Below, in pieces: positions 11,901-25,100 of a DNA stretch of 64,000 bases. Position 1 is the first letter of the stretch. Each line of letters begins with the position of its first letter. Made by a program: the position numbers and the translations under genes. The notes below the pieces were generated by a model, which worked only from the letters and a program-made list of their open reading frames with translations, did no database searches and was not told the DNA's origin. The stretch spans positions 186,001 to 250,000 of the forward strand of contig JBCAMK010000014.1 of the NCBI GenBank assembly GCA_038503065.1. Direction: 5' to 3'. The DNA is from Paragyromitra xinjiangensis (taxonomy: Eukaryota; Ascomycota; Pezizomycetes; Pezizales; Discinaceae).

Positions 11901-14858
11901 GTCTTTGCCGATCTCAACGGTGGATTCCAGTATATCCCAAATCTCAAAGAAGTGTCTGCTCAGCTTAGACAAAACCTCAAAGAGACTTGCGAAGTCCGTA
12001 AGGCAGTCACTGCTGAGACTGCTATCGAACACAAGATTGTCAACGGCGAGGAGACGGAAAGGTTCCACCAAAAGGTCACCATCCAGCCTCGTGCGAATAT
12101 GAAGTTCTCATTTCCCGAATTACCAGACTATAAGAAGGAAATTGAACCCTTGGCTGCGGATCTTCGTGGAATGGTGGATTTAGAGAAGGTCGTTGTTGTC
12201 ACCGGCTTCGCCGAGATTGGCCCCTGGGGTAACTCGAGGACTCGATGGGAAATGGAGGCATATGGTCATTTCTCGCTTGAGGGATGCATTGAAATGGCTT
12301 GGATCATGGGCTTAATCAAGCACTTCAAGGGTCCTATCAAGGGCAAGCCATACTCTGGCTGGGTTGATGCCAAGACCAACGAACCGGTTGACGACAAGGA
12401 TGTGAAGGCCAAATATGAAAAACACATCTTGGAGCACTCTGGTATCCGTCTGATCGAGAGCGAGCTCTTCAGTGGTTACGACCCTAAGAGAAAAGAATTG
12501 CTCCAGGAGGTCGTCATCGAGCAAGACTTAGAGCAGTTCGAAACCAGCAAGGATAATGCCGAGGAGTTCAAGAGGCAACACGGCGATAAGGTTGAGATCT
12601 TTGAGCTTCCGGAGTCTGGCGAGTATACGGTGCGCCTAAAGAAGGGTGCTGTGTTGTACGTTCCTAAGGCCTTAAAATTCGACCGTCTCGTGGCAGGTCA
12701 AGTTCCGGCTGGATGGGATGCTCGTCGATATGGTATTCCCGAAGATATCATTAGCCAAGTCGACCCGGTCACTCTATATGTCCTTGTGTGTGTCGTAGAA
12801 GCCCTGTTGGCGTCTGGTATTACCGACCCGTACGAATTTTACAAATATGTTCACTTGTCGGAGGTTGGAAACTGTGTTGGTTCCGGCGTTGGTGGTGTGA
12901 GTGCCCTGCGAGGAATGTACAAGGGCAGGTGGCAGGACAAACCTATCCAGAAGGACATTCTCCAAGAATCTTTCATCAATACCATGTCCGCTTGGGTCAA
13001 CATGTTGCTTCTCTCCTCAACCGGTCCTATCAAGACTCCTGTCGGTGCTTGCGCTACCGCTGTCGAATCCCTTGACATCGGCTACGAGACCATTGTCGAA
13101 GGCAAGGCGAGGGTGTGCTTCGTCGGCGGTTTCGATGACTTCCAGGAGGAGGGCTCTTACGAGTTTGCCAACATGAAGGCTACCAGCAACGCGGAAGAGG
13201 AGATAGCGCATGGAAGAACTCCTGCTGAAATGTCCAGACCGACCACCACGACCAGGAACGGGTTCATGGAGTCTCAGGGATGTGGTGTCCAACTCATCAT
13301 GAGCGCGAAGTTGGCGCTGGAGATGGGCGTCCCCATCTATGGTATTGTGGCACTCACCGCCACTGCTACCGATAAGATCGGACGAAGCATCCCCGCGCCT
13401 GGCCAAGGTATCTTGACAACTGCCCGTGAGGCGAGCAGCAAATTCCCCAGCCCACTCCTAGACATCAAGTACAGGAAGAGGCAGCTCGATATGAGGAAAG
13501 CTCAGATCAAGCAGTGGACAGAATCCGAGCTCATGTATCTCCAGGAAGAAGTTGCGGCCATGAAGTCCCAAAATATCGACTTTGACGAGAATGAGTACAT
13601 GCAGGATCGTGCCGGTCACATCGAGCGCGAGTCTCAGAGGCAGGAGAGCGAGGCCCTCAACGCTTGGGGCAACAACTTCTGGAAGAAGGACCCTAGAATT
13701 GCTCCATTGAGGGGAGCCTTGGCCACCTGGGGTCTCACCATTGACGACTTGGGCGTTGCCAGTTTCCACGGAACTAGTACCAAGGCGAATGACAAGAACG
13801 AGTCAGATGCCATCCAAAAGATGCTGACGCATTTGGGAAGGAAGAAGGGAAATGCCGTCCTCGGTATTTTCCAGAAGTACCTCACTGGTCATCCCAAGGG
13901 TGCTGCTGGTGCCTGGATGATGAACGGAGCTATCCAGTGTCTCAACTCTGGCCTTGTGCCTGGTAACAGGAACGCGGACAACGTCGACCAGAACTTAGAA
14001 CAGTTCGATTACATTCTTTACCCCAGTCGTAGCATCCAGACCGATGGAATCAAAGCTTTCTCAGTCACTTCGTTTGGTTTTGGTCAGAAGGGTGCCCAGG
14101 CCATCGGTGTGCACCCAAAGTACTTGTTCGCTACACTCGATGAACAAACCTACGAGACCTACAGAGCCAAAGTCAACTCACGGTACAAGAAGGCGTACAG
14201 ATACTACCACACCTCTCTCGTCGAGAACAACATGTTCCAGGCCAAGAGCGACCCGCCGTACGCCGCCGACCAAGAGACTCAAGTCCTCCTCGACCCGCTC
14301 GCCCGTGTGCAAGCCGATAAGAAGACCAACAGTTACACATATCCTGCGCAAATTCAAAAGAAACGCGCTGACCCATCTGTTGAGAACACACGTAAGCTCG
14401 TTGAGCACCTTGCCAGTGCCACCGCAGGTGAGAACAGCAAGATCGGAGTTGATGTTGAGTTGATTTCGAGTATCAACATCGATAACGAGAACTTCATTGA
14501 GCGTAATTTCACCACCGCCGAGCAGGAGTACTGCCGTAAAGCACCAAGTGCGCAGGCTAGCTTTGCTGGGAGATGGAGTGCAAAGGAGGCCGTCTTCAAA
14601 GCGTTGGGTGTCTCAAGCAAGGGTGCTGGTGCGCCATTGAAGGATATTGAGATCTTAAGTGACGATAAGGGTGCTCCGGTAGTTAAGGTTTGTCCCCCGC
14701 CTTTCCCCGACGCGTGCGCTGCGAATATATAACTAACGAATAAAAAGCTCCACGGCGACGCAAAAGAGGCAGCAGAGAAGGCAGGAGTTAAAGCGGTGCA
14801 GGTCAGCATCAGCCACAGCGATGCTCAGGCTATCGCTATTGCGGTGTCTAGCTTTTAG
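8997..14858 (+). CDS. FAS2: Fatty acid synthase subunit alpha (FAS2), complete
   Basis: Alpha subunit of type I fatty acid synthase, 1856 residues (usual length about 1860-1890). Exons: 8997-9079, 9147-9619, 9675-11038, 11092-11305, 11362-14687 and 14748-14858. The introns are 67, 55, 53, 56 and 60 bp. Domain order is a short N-terminal segment of the malonyl/palmitoyl transferase fold, then an Ala/Pro-rich linker and the acyl carrier domain with phosphopantetheine Ser177 in [12 protein letters not shown]. The ketoreductase with the [13 protein letters not shown] nucleotide loop starts near residue 650. The ketosynthase has Cys1275 in [10 protein letters not shown] and His in [11 protein letters not shown] and [11 protein letters not shown]-terminal phosphopantetheinyl transferase runs from about 1735 (GVDVELIS ... 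[12 protein letters not shown]). The start [13 protein letters not shown] is the family's usual N-terminus. Intron 1 has a weak donor (GTTTGG). Every catalytic landmark is intact. Confidence 0.97.
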
Positions 14859-16718
14859 ACTGACTCGGGGTTTTCTTTTTTGATACGGGAGCTCTCATGA
14901 CGATATGAACATAAAGATAGGGTTGCTTAATTAGCACATGTGTAATTGTTTCTTTATTTTCCAGGTTCTACGGTTGTCTTTTTCTTTGGGGGAGGTTTTC
15001 TTTGGTCTGTATGGCATTTCCATTTGTTTGTGATGAGGGATCGGATGTGCATTGGGAGATGGTATAACAAAATAGAGTATTTTTATACCAATAGAAGTAC
15101 ATGTACCTTTCGATTTCATGATATCAAAATCAACCGCTGTTATTATTCGTAGTATGATGGGCGTTGTTGTGCCTTGCGAGTGATGATTCGTGACATCAGG
15201 CACTCTTTAGGCATTTTACTGCCATAGAATATTCACCCTTTTGGCATCCTTCCATTCCTCCCTTCTTCCTTCTCAAATGCCATGCTCGTATCTATTTTTA
15301 AATAGCCTCCTACTTCAACCGCTCCCCGCTGAATGGTACTAGAACCCCTCCCCATCCTTCACTAGAAATACCTGCTTATGTCAAAATCATCCCTACCCCC
15401 AGTGTATTAGTAAGAAGTAAGCTATCGCTCTTTCTCATCAGTATCTAATATGTCCACTTTTTATTAAGCTCTTTTAATTCATTTCTAGAGTCCTCATTAA
15501 TCCTCTCTAATACCTCTAGACGTTTTCTGCCGTGTATGGAATCTTAATCAATGAATCAATCACTAGAGGCTTCAACAGTACGTCCCTCCTAATCGCTCCT
15601 ATAATTTCTCAAGCCCCAATCTCACGACAAGGTCTTTCAGGTTAGATCCTCCCCCCAGTCACAAATTTGTCTACTATTAGATCCCCAATAGCCCCTGTAT
15701 AATGGTGAATTTGTTGAAAAGCGGCAACGCGAATTGAAGTGGGGCAGCATACCCATATGTGAAAAAGAAATCACGTGAGCAGGGTCAGGGTTGTGCCGCG
15801 TGAGTGATTGGCCTATTTATTTATTTCATCCAAGCAATCAATCAATCTATCCCTCTATACGCCCTATACTTGGAGTTTATTATCTATTTCGAAGGCTAGG
15901 GATTCTTCCCTCGCCATCGAAGTATATTCAGGATGCATACCACCAAAATCACCACCATCACAGCCTCGTAAAATCACGGACCTATAGCTTCAAGTCATAA
16001 ACGCCCTCCGGGAAAACAGAGCACCGAAGATTAAACATGTGCACAGTTGATCACATTACGAAAAACAACCAAAACGAAATTCTGCTAGCGTTGCACCTCC
16101 AGCTGCATCTCTTGTACCTGCCTATCAAATAGGTAACCCAAAGTTATTTGGAAAAAGCAATAAAAGACTCTCAAACAGTTGTCTCCTCAACTTTCTGAAG
16201 CCATTATATTCGATCAAAAGAAGTAGATGAATGACAGCACCTATTCGATGAGCTTATCTTTTATACGAGCAATTTGATGGCAGGCCTCCCTTAAAGCTGC
16301 ATAAATCTGGACACAATGTTACTCAAACACTGTACTACATGGGTACTGCAGCTGCTGGCCACGTGAGAGTTGTAGTCAGCCCCACTTACGGATCGTATCA
16401 AGATACTTGTTAACAATACTTTTGCTTCATAGGGGAATCCTCTCAAAACGTGCATACCACCAGATGCTAGGGCGAAGAGATTAGTAAGAATTAGAGATAT
16501 CCGAAGCATTAGTCACGAGAGCTTATGTAAAACCCAGCACACCCACGAGTCGAGAAAAGCAACACCTCTCACCCGTTTCAGAAAGTAACTTTTTGTTTTC
16601 TTTTGAAGGGAAACCACTATTATTTTTGGCTGTATACATTTTACACCACACCGCAATCCTCCATCCGACAACCCCCACTTTACAATCCTTACCCACTTCC
16701 ACCCGGTGAAAAGAATAT
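14859..16718. other. Intergenic, FAS2 terminator side to GH131 terminator side
   Basis: Convergent 3' ends of FAS2 and the GH131 gene face this 1.9 kb stretch. I see only short ORFs without family resemblance, and A/T- and C/T-rich sequence. No RNA gene recognised. Confidence 0.5.
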
Positions 16719-18059
16719 TTAAAGACACTGTATCAAAAACCGTCAGCTGAATTCTAACAGATGGGGATAACAAACTACTAACCTGGGAGTAGTAGTCGTT
16801 GGACTTAATGCAAGTGGATCCAGAAGCGCAGGCAGTGGGGCCAGTCCATCCAATCTATTTGGATACCAATCAGCTATTCATCCATTCCGTAGAGACTATC
16901 ACTAGAGAACTTACACCTCCGCACTGTCCATACTTCTGAGCAAGAGCACCAGTTGGTGAAGGCGATGCGCTGGACTTAGAAGAAGATGTTGGAGTTGGGC
17001 TGGACGATGTCTTAGAAGACGAAACAGGAGTTGGTCCTGAACTGGTCGAGGGAGATCCGGTGCTGGTGCCGCTTCCAATGACGGTGTTGATAGGTCCGTT
17101 CTCGACGTAGACTCCGCTGAAGTACCAATCCTCAGCGGCAGGGTCGTTGGTGCCTCCGGAGCGGTTGGGGAGACGGAGAATACCCAAATGCCAATCTGCA
17201 GAGTTCTATTCGTCGGTAAGGAAATAATTAGTTTTTGTCTTCATTTAATAGTGCTTATCCGTAAGGAGATGGCTTACGGTAGAGGTGCTGGCGGTGAATG
17301 GACCGGCGGTTAGGACGAGAGCAGATGAACCGGTTGAGTGCCAGAGAGAGACGGTTCCAGAGCTGAAGTTGATCTCGTAGGCAAAGTTGTGCCACAAGTC
17401 GGGAACCCAGTCAACGTTCCACTTAGAGACACCACCAACGAACCATCTCAGGTTGTTGTCAGGGTTAGTGTTGGTATTTCCGTTGATCCATCCGTATTTC
17501 ATCTCAGTGAAGTGAGACTCGCTGAGGGTTTTTGTTAGCCCCACACACCAAACACCGAGCTAAAGCAAATAGAGACTTACAAGAAGTTAACTTGATGCTC
17601 ATATGCAGCGTTAGGGGGGTTCGTGCTCGATTTCTTCACGCTGAAATGATAGTAGAGCGTTCCAGTTCCAAGATTGGCTGTTGTTTGTGGGATCAATTCA
17701 GTTCTCCACATATCAGAGTTCCAGAGAGCTGTAGGGTCGATAGTGATCTTAACACCCTGCTTCGAGACAGTGTCGGCAGGGTTCTTGTAAGAGGGAGAGA
17801 GGTTGACATAGTTTGTCACCGCTCCGGCTCCGTGGATGTAGTATTGGTACGATCCAACTTGGTTAGCCCATGACCAGTTGGTGATATCTGCGCTGGTCGA
17901 GTAGTCACTATTCACAACGAATTAGCAAAAGAAGCTTTAGATAATTATAAAATTGAAAAAATTACAGAGAACATACTTAAATCTTCCATCCCAGATGACA
18001 GTGCCAGCACTGGCAAGTCCCAACAGGAAAGAACCGGCAGAAAGTAGTGATCCAAACAT
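16719..18059 (-). CDS. Secreted GH131 beta-glucanase with C-terminal CBM1
   Basis: Six exons on the minus strand: 18059-17977, 17907-17581, 17521-17278, 17205-16915, 16854-16783 and 16727-16719, giving 341 residues. A signal peptide (MFGSLLSAGSFLLGLASA) is followed by TVIWDGRF. The body matches glycoside hydrolase family 131, which acts on beta-1,3/1,4/1,6-glucans and cellulose-like substrates. Landmarks are WSWANQVGSYQYYIHG, SPSYKNPADTVSKQGVKI, MWRTELIPQT, EHQVNFFESHFTEMKYGW, DLWHNFAYEINFSSGTVSLW and DWYFSGVYVENG. A Ser/Thr/Pro linker of about 45 residues leads to a fungal cellulose-binding CBM1 (QKYGQCGG-IGWTGPTAC ... YYSQCL) whose Cys pattern is complete only if all introns are removed. 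The last exon codes for just Cys-Leu-stop. Extracellular plant-cell-wall degradation is the likely role. Confidence 0.92.
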
Positions 18060-20418
18060 CGCAAAAGATCAACTCAGTTGAATAACAAGTGTACCGTTAA
18101 TCGACGACTTTCTGACTGGCAACAGCGTGGTTGAGGAATTATAAGTTCACGGGAAGTCCAATATTTATATGTGAAACGGGCATCACCAGAAATTACGAAG
18201 GAAAAAAACTCCCCTTGTCAATCCTTTACTCCATACCGCCTAATAATTGCGTACAGGGCGGAATTACTAGCCCGAATCCCTGACCCTCGTTTCCTGGGCA
18301 TCAACCAAGCCCAACGGCGGAGATGCGGGGCCGGCGGAAAGGCTTGTCCGTCCAGTATGGTCATGGATTATCTTTTTAGCCGCGATTATTGATTGTCTGG
18401 AATATCGGCCCTGGATTGGCGACATGAGGACTATGGTTAACAATGGCAATTGACCAAGGAAATAGTCGGGAAGACAGCCGAAAAAGGTGTACCTGATTTT
18501 CGCAGCTAATATCATTCGGAGAATAAATCGGGGTTCCTGGATTTTGAGTTACGTGAACTATGAGTAAGTTAGAGCGAATCAAACGCCACTTATGACAACA
18601 GTTACTCAAATTACAATACCACAAAACTTTACATGCAACGGTTGGGTAGTCCGAATAATCGTTAGACGAGCCCTAACATCCTCCTCCACCAAACATGCTT
18701 ATTTCACCCCGCTTTATTAAGTATGGGCCGTGCAATAAAGTACCCCGGAAAACTCTTGGCTTCTCCTTCAAACCCGCGCATAAATCTTATTGTATCCGGT
18801 ACGTACCCCGCCTTGCATCGTTACTACTGTATATGCACGAGAAGGCGACTAAACAATACACACACGTACTCCCACTCCCAGACTCCTCGCAATATCCTAT
18901 TTATTTTAAATAGCGAACACAAACTTTCCAGGGCTGAAGGGAAAGGGAAGAAAACCGTGCAGTTAATATTCCTACACTTTATATTATCTTGCAATGCCAC
19001 GATTCTACACCCCATGGAACACTCTAAGCTGAACCCGCTACCTCGCTCCGGCGTTCGCGATGATGCAATCCAACCAAAGAAACGTTCAACCACCATACAT
19101 ATATTCCCTTCCCCATGGCAACAATTAGCCTCCTTCCGACGGCTTGAACGGTTGCTTAAACCCTAGACCGGATGCTCGTGTCAGGTGCGCGTGAGTACCG
19201 AAACAAGCCTTCAATATCGATGCCATGCCGTGAGACACTGACTAGACAAGCCACGAATATGGAGTGCATGATAATAACTGCATACCATGTTAGCAATAAT
19301 TATGCACTGTAAGCCCAACAAGCGATGATTTTTCTACCTTTTGTGGAGGTAAAGCTTAGCATCCCATCGAAACTTGGCCAGACGCCACTGCAGTAACCTC
19401 TTGATACGTATACGCAAAACACAGAAGAGCAACTGGCTCGCATCATTCGTGAGACGTAATAAGGGTACCATAACCCAGATGGTTGGATGTATTTAATGAA
19501 TTAATCAATCAATCAATCGCGACATAATAAGGCACACGACTTCTTGCTGTGCCATGAGATGTATTGATGCAAATTCCGCCACCCATGCACAGCAAATTCG
19601 TAGAAATACGGGCTGCAAGTAGTCCAGGACAATCAACCTATCACCAAACGAATCTGAGCCTACCTAAGAATCCCAAAATTAAATCTCATTATTTTTATGT
19701 AAACTCTTGATACAACATGTCCAGAGGGTTCTCTTGCGTCTACCCCACAGTCCTCGAAAGAACCATAAGTGGTAGAAGCCTTCTGTCTCCGTCTCGTTCC
19801 TCCCGTAAACAACATGTAAACACAAGAAACGAACTCAATCTTCCAACGCTCCGTTAAGATCCGCGCCACATAGAAAAAGGCGGGCTCCTGCAGTCTCCCT
19901 AAGAGTCTGCATCGCTGGGGTATAGATCAGGAATCCACACAAGATCACAAAGGAAGACCTTGGTGCATTGACCTCCAGTAAATGTTATCTAAAAATAGAT
20001 GAGGTAAGACCTGCACATGAAAGAAAAACCAAAGTAAGGATCATCAACAAAGCGAATTCTCGCACCACGAGCTGTTTTTTTGTTTGCTTTTTTTTACCTC
20101 GCCTCTCGTTAGCACCATTAGGCAACTCCAAAAACACAACTACACCTTCCAATCACTTATCCGAATGACCATGGCCACTACCCAGACTCGACAGCGGATT
20201 GAGGACGAATTCCAAACGGTATTAAAGAAAAAGATGAAAAATGAACGCCCAAAAGAACTCCTAACATCGAAAGATAGTTTTTGAATACACTGATCGCGAA
20301 TGTGAATGTCGAACATGAAGTAACCGGCTTAGTCTGCAAAATGTTGAAATAGAGCGGAAATGCTCTCGCCTACAGTTAGTGTGACAAGATGTCAGCCCAA
20401 TCGGGATTTTATCGCGAC
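18060..20418. other. Intergenic between GH131 5' end and PRPP synthetase 3' end
   Basis: About 2.4 kb including the GH131 promoter (minus strand). A short (AATC)n run lies at 19500-19517. ORFs present are short, antisense to one another and unrecognised. I see no RNA gene or TE end. Confidence 0.45.
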
Positions 20419-22115
20419 TTAATAGAAATCCGGTATCAAGTTCAAGGTAGGCAAACCATGATGATTTCTCCTAATAGCCTCGCTAAGTAATTGACTCAAA
20501 TCAATGACAGTCAACTTCCTGAGGCCTCTTCTCTGCTCCTGTGGGATTGGAAAACTGTTGGTAACCACAATTTGATCGATACAACTGCAGTCCTCCATTT
20601 CCCTTAAGCAGTCCCCGCCAAAAACTCCGTGAGTCGCAATGCAAATAACCTTCTTCGCACCGCCTCTCAACTTCACATGTTCCGCGGCGGCAATCCATGA
20701 CCCAGGGCGATCAATCATGTCATCGACAATCAAGACAGTCCTATTACGAACCTCGCCGACAAGTGTGATCATTTTTTCGGAGCCAGGCAGCCGATCGGCT
20801 TCTTCTTCATCGTCGGAATTATCTGCGTCGATTGAGCCGCCTAAAGCGTGATCGGCTGGATGTAAAGATGGGAGTGAATGAATAGAAGCCATCATCGGGT
20901 CATCGCCATGACTAGGATGGAGGGAGGGGGAGGGGGAGGGATAATCATCGTCAACAATGTGACCCTGGATTAAACGCCCATAGGTGACAGTATGAGCGTG
21001 ACCATCGGTATACTCATCGTCCGGGTCATCTCCGGAATCTGTGTGAACTCGGATGCCGTTTGACTGGCTAGAAACTGCACCAAGAGATGGCGAACCTGAA
21101 GCGCTAGTCATGATCCCCAGACCCGCGATAGGTGCCGATGCTCGAGGAGTCGTGCCAAAGTCAACTGTTGAATCAATAGCTTCCCTGTCACCAGCTCCAT
21201 CAACTCCCCCACCATTGAAGCCCTCCTTCCCTCCAACATCACCATTGACGCTCTCAACAGGTGAATGCCGATAGCTCTGAAACCTGGAACTAGCCCATCC
21301 ATCACGGTTAATCCGCCTTCGATCAGTTGTGATCAAAGCGAAATTTAGCTTCAAGACGTCCGCAAGCTGTGTTACTCTCTTTGTCCCACCTGGATTTTTA
21401 GAAACAACAACAGACTCACGCCAGTTGGAGACGTTATGTCTAATCCACCTAGCGAGAAGAGGTTCAGCGTAGAGGTTATCGACAGGCTTCGTAAAGAAAC
21501 CCTGCATTTGGGATGCATGTAAATCGACTGTTATGACATGATCAACACCAGCCACCGTCAGAAGGTTTGCCAGCACTGTATAGAGAATATTCCCCATTAG
21601 TCAATTTCTTTCCGATGTTGAAACAACGGATTACAGCGAATGTACGGACTTCTGGCAGTAATAGCTCCCCGATGAGACTTCTTCTTTGATTGCTTAGAGT
21701 AGGGGAAATAAGGCATAACAGCTGGAGGTTATTCAGCTGAGGCCCTTTCAATCTGGTAGTATAGATAATACCAGTAATCTTATTTGCAGACCCTCCTTTG
21801 CAAGCAGAAATGAGAATCAACAGTTCCATAATGCTATCGTTCGCTCTGCCAAATAAAAGCAATCAGCGTTGGTCCATATCAACACTTAGAGATTATTCCA
21901 AACCTGAAAATCGCATCGAGAGGGACTCACTTCTGACTCCCGCTCTGCACAATGAAAACATCTTGGTCTCGAATTGAGCAACCGATATCCACGCTCGTCT
22001 CGCCGTTCGAAAACTTTCTCAAGTCACATTTCCCAGGTGTGGTACCAAGACGCTCACATATCGATTCTGTCAATTCCGGGTGCGAGGAGCCCGAGAAGAT
22101 TTTGACACGACGCAT
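20419..22115 (-). CDS. Ribose-phosphate diphosphokinase (PRPP synthetase), Prs5/Prs1-type with acidic insertion
   Basis: Makes 5-phosphoribosyl-1-pyrophosphate from ribose-5-phosphate and ATP for purine, pyrimidine, His, Trp and NAD synthesis. Exons: 22115-21931, 21845-21772, 21721-21650 and 21575-20419; introns 85, 50 and 74 bp; 495 residues. N-terminal FSGSSHPELTESICERLG, the QSKKKSHRGAITARMLANLL segment and the signature VDLHASQMQGFF are typical. Between about residues 200 and 372 lies a long Gly/Ser/Asp-rich insertion absent from ordinary PRPP synthetases but known as the non-homologous region of yeast Prs1/Prs5. The PRPP-binding loop reads VDDMIDRPGSW rather than the usual DDM.DT.GT. Yeast Prs5 shares this change, so the protein is probably a non-canonical subunit of a hetero-oligomer, possibly tied to cell integrity signalling. 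Intron 3 uses a GTCCGT donor. Confidence 0.9.
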
Positions 22116-25100
22116 GGTGAGTAGTATAGAATGGTGGGGTAACCAGAGATACGAATTCGCGCAAGCGATGACAGGAGCAACGAAACCAGGCTGTTGAGAG
22201 AGGTGGCCCTCTGCTCCAGCGAGCGGTCTCTAAAGGCAGGAAGTATGAAAATGTGCGTGTTATTTACTTAGAAACGAGATGCGAGGATGGTGGAAAGAGT
22301 GGGGTTTGGTCCTGGGAAGAATTTTCGGATTTGCTCGGCGCCAAGATATTTCTCTTGACGCTTATGTCACAGCCCTACGTCAAAACCCCCCGCCCCGCTG
22401 AAACTTCAATTAATTACATGTCCATTTCGGAATCTGTATATAAATCTCTGCCCCCTTTTCCCCGCCAATGGATGTCTTGTGGCCACTCATAATACAACAA
22501 ATCCATCCCCTCATTCAACTTCGATGAATCACTGTGAAGAGCTCTGTCGCAAACCTCGATCTAGACCCCAAACGGAATTGAAATGTCGATTGTAAGACCA
22601 TCAATCAATATAATCTCTAATACCCCGATTGCCGAGTAAATCTATCGCCCATACAAAAAGCCGAGACGAAAGTCATCGCTACATAGAATGCTAGCTAATA
22701 ATTGGAGGTTTTCTGGTGCGGGATTTGTATGTCATTTTGTCCCCTACTTTATTATGACCCCACCGAGCATAGAGAGATTCAATCACATTCTATATACCGA
22801 ACCTTGCTTCTAAGATGTCAACTCCAGTTAAATTACCATCATATGATCTCGAGTGATAGGCCGTGAATCAATGTATCGACTCCCAAGTTGAGTGATCTCA
22901 ATCCCAGGGACTCTTAAGACGGGTAATCAAAGGGGTAGTAACGTAAAAAGAAATAAAAATAAAAGAAACAGAGGGTTGCGAAGAATTAGAACACATGATG
23001 CTGTTGACTCTGTTAGTTTCCAACCTGTTATATTCGGCGAAACATTCCGGCAAGCGCCGCTCAGGCCCGATTGCAACGCAGCTTCGACAACACTCCGATC
23101 ACAGAAAGGCCCACAGGTTTCAATACTCGTCAAAATGACCAATAATTCGAACTAAAAACTCCAGGAAGTGCACTAGTGCAGGAAAGGCAGTGAGGGCAGG
23201 GAAGTACATAGAAATCAGACAGATTATAGCATACACAGCAACTTCTACTGGCGAACAGTATTTTTCAGTACTAGGACCTGATGTATCTCAATGCGTATTA
23301 CTGAGCCTTTAGAAAATCAATGTGAGCTATCACACTAGACTTCATCTTTCTCACACTCACGCTCGAAGTTGGGCCTAGGTACCCTGGTTTTTACAGATCG
23401 CCCACAAGGTTAACCACAGTCAGCAAGGCTAAAAAGTTCCGACATACTGAGGCTTTTTATGATTGCCTTTACTCCTACAACCCTTGGTTTAGACACATAA
23501 TTACAATGAAAAAGTTAGCGTGCATTCTGTTTCAGACATCCAGCCTTGTGCACTGATATCGATAAAAGGCACCATGATGCCAGGACCGGATTCTTGATAG
23601 GGCAGAATAACCACAGGTTTCACCGCGTCAGGGCGAAGGAAGATGCTTCCGCATAACCCTGGTACTTGGCGATGCTGATTAGATGAAGTCTCACATATTG
23701 TGACCTATCGCTTTCGAGACTTCATCTGATTATGTGCGACCATAGCTATCCAACGTCGAGATGACAAGGCGACAACATCAGGGCTTTCGGCCCCTCTATC
23801 ACTGCGCGTAGATAAAATGTACATTTCACCTTTGAGTGCTGAAAAGAGTGATTTATTGGGGAAATGTATTGCCAGCCCAGTAAGTACAGTTCCCCCTTAA
23901 GCGCTTGCCAATGATAACGTCTATGCATAAAAAATGTGGACATGCATCACTTTAATCTATGTCTAACATTGCCCATGGAAATCGTGGACATTGGATTCGA
24001 CACTTCTGGGAGATTTTACTAGCGAGGGTTCATGCTAGGAAGACTTGATCTCATGACGGAGGTGTATTTGAAAGGCTCCCTGAGGCGTATGACAGCTAAC
24101 ATCGACTGGAGACCTTTTCTTCTTTTCGGCAACTACATATATCCAGAGCTCCAAATCAGCTGAGATATGTATCATGAGTCAAAAGAATCCCTCACGTCTG
24201 CAGAATCTCTCAAGATATCGAAACTGCAATAAAAAGAAATCTGTAACATGAATAGGACGCCGGTGGCCGGTCATATGGCAGCTACGACAGAAAAAGAATA
24301 TACTCTCCGGTGACAACAAATATCCAGCTGGATACATATCATTGGTACCAGTGGAGCCAAATCCAGCAATCTATTCCCCACAGCATCCCCTCCTTCTATC
24401 TGATAGAGTGCAGATAGGTCAAGTAAAAGTGACCATGATCATGCCCAGCTTGTCCACTCCACGAGTGACATTCTGTGAAGTTAGCTAACGTTGTCCCCAG
24501 GTTGCCATTCGAGCAGAGAAGTCAGAGCCCTGGACAGACGATAGAGTTAGTCACCGATATCTATTCGGATTTTGTGAATTTAAAGGTGTGTTGCCGTTGT
24601 ATCCTCCCCAATTGGCCTGATGGCGCCCACGCTCGAGCATTGGCGCCGATAACGACGGCCACGTCCTCGGCCCGGACCAAGATCGTATGCTTCTTCCCTT
24701 TCAAATTGATGCTCGTTTGTTACCCAGTGAATTCTCCAAAATCTTCAATGCATGGAACACGATGATGTCGATGAGAGGCGAAGTACACTCAATCAAAACT
24801 CAAGACCTCCACAGTACGCGTGTCTCGCGCACACGAATGAATATTCCTTGATTTTTCTCTCTGCTCTTAGCCATCCGGCTTATCAACCGGCCATTTGCGT
24901 GCAATTTCGAATTGTACTGATCTTCGTCAACAGCACCACGCCAATCCGTATGCGGAATTGCATCCTGCATTCGATGTGTTTCCCCGAGCATACCCCCCAG
25001 CCACAGGCCATGCGAACCCCCCATCAAGCGTGCCCCATCTTACCCGCAATCAAGGCCGGACCACGGGAATTCTTTCCTCGCTGTATTTTACATCATGACC

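Noticed and set aside
22892..23155. 87-codon ORF beginning MISIPGTLKTGNQRG
   Set aside because: Regular-looking residue mix but no recognised motif, no splice partner and no paralog here; not enough to call a gene.
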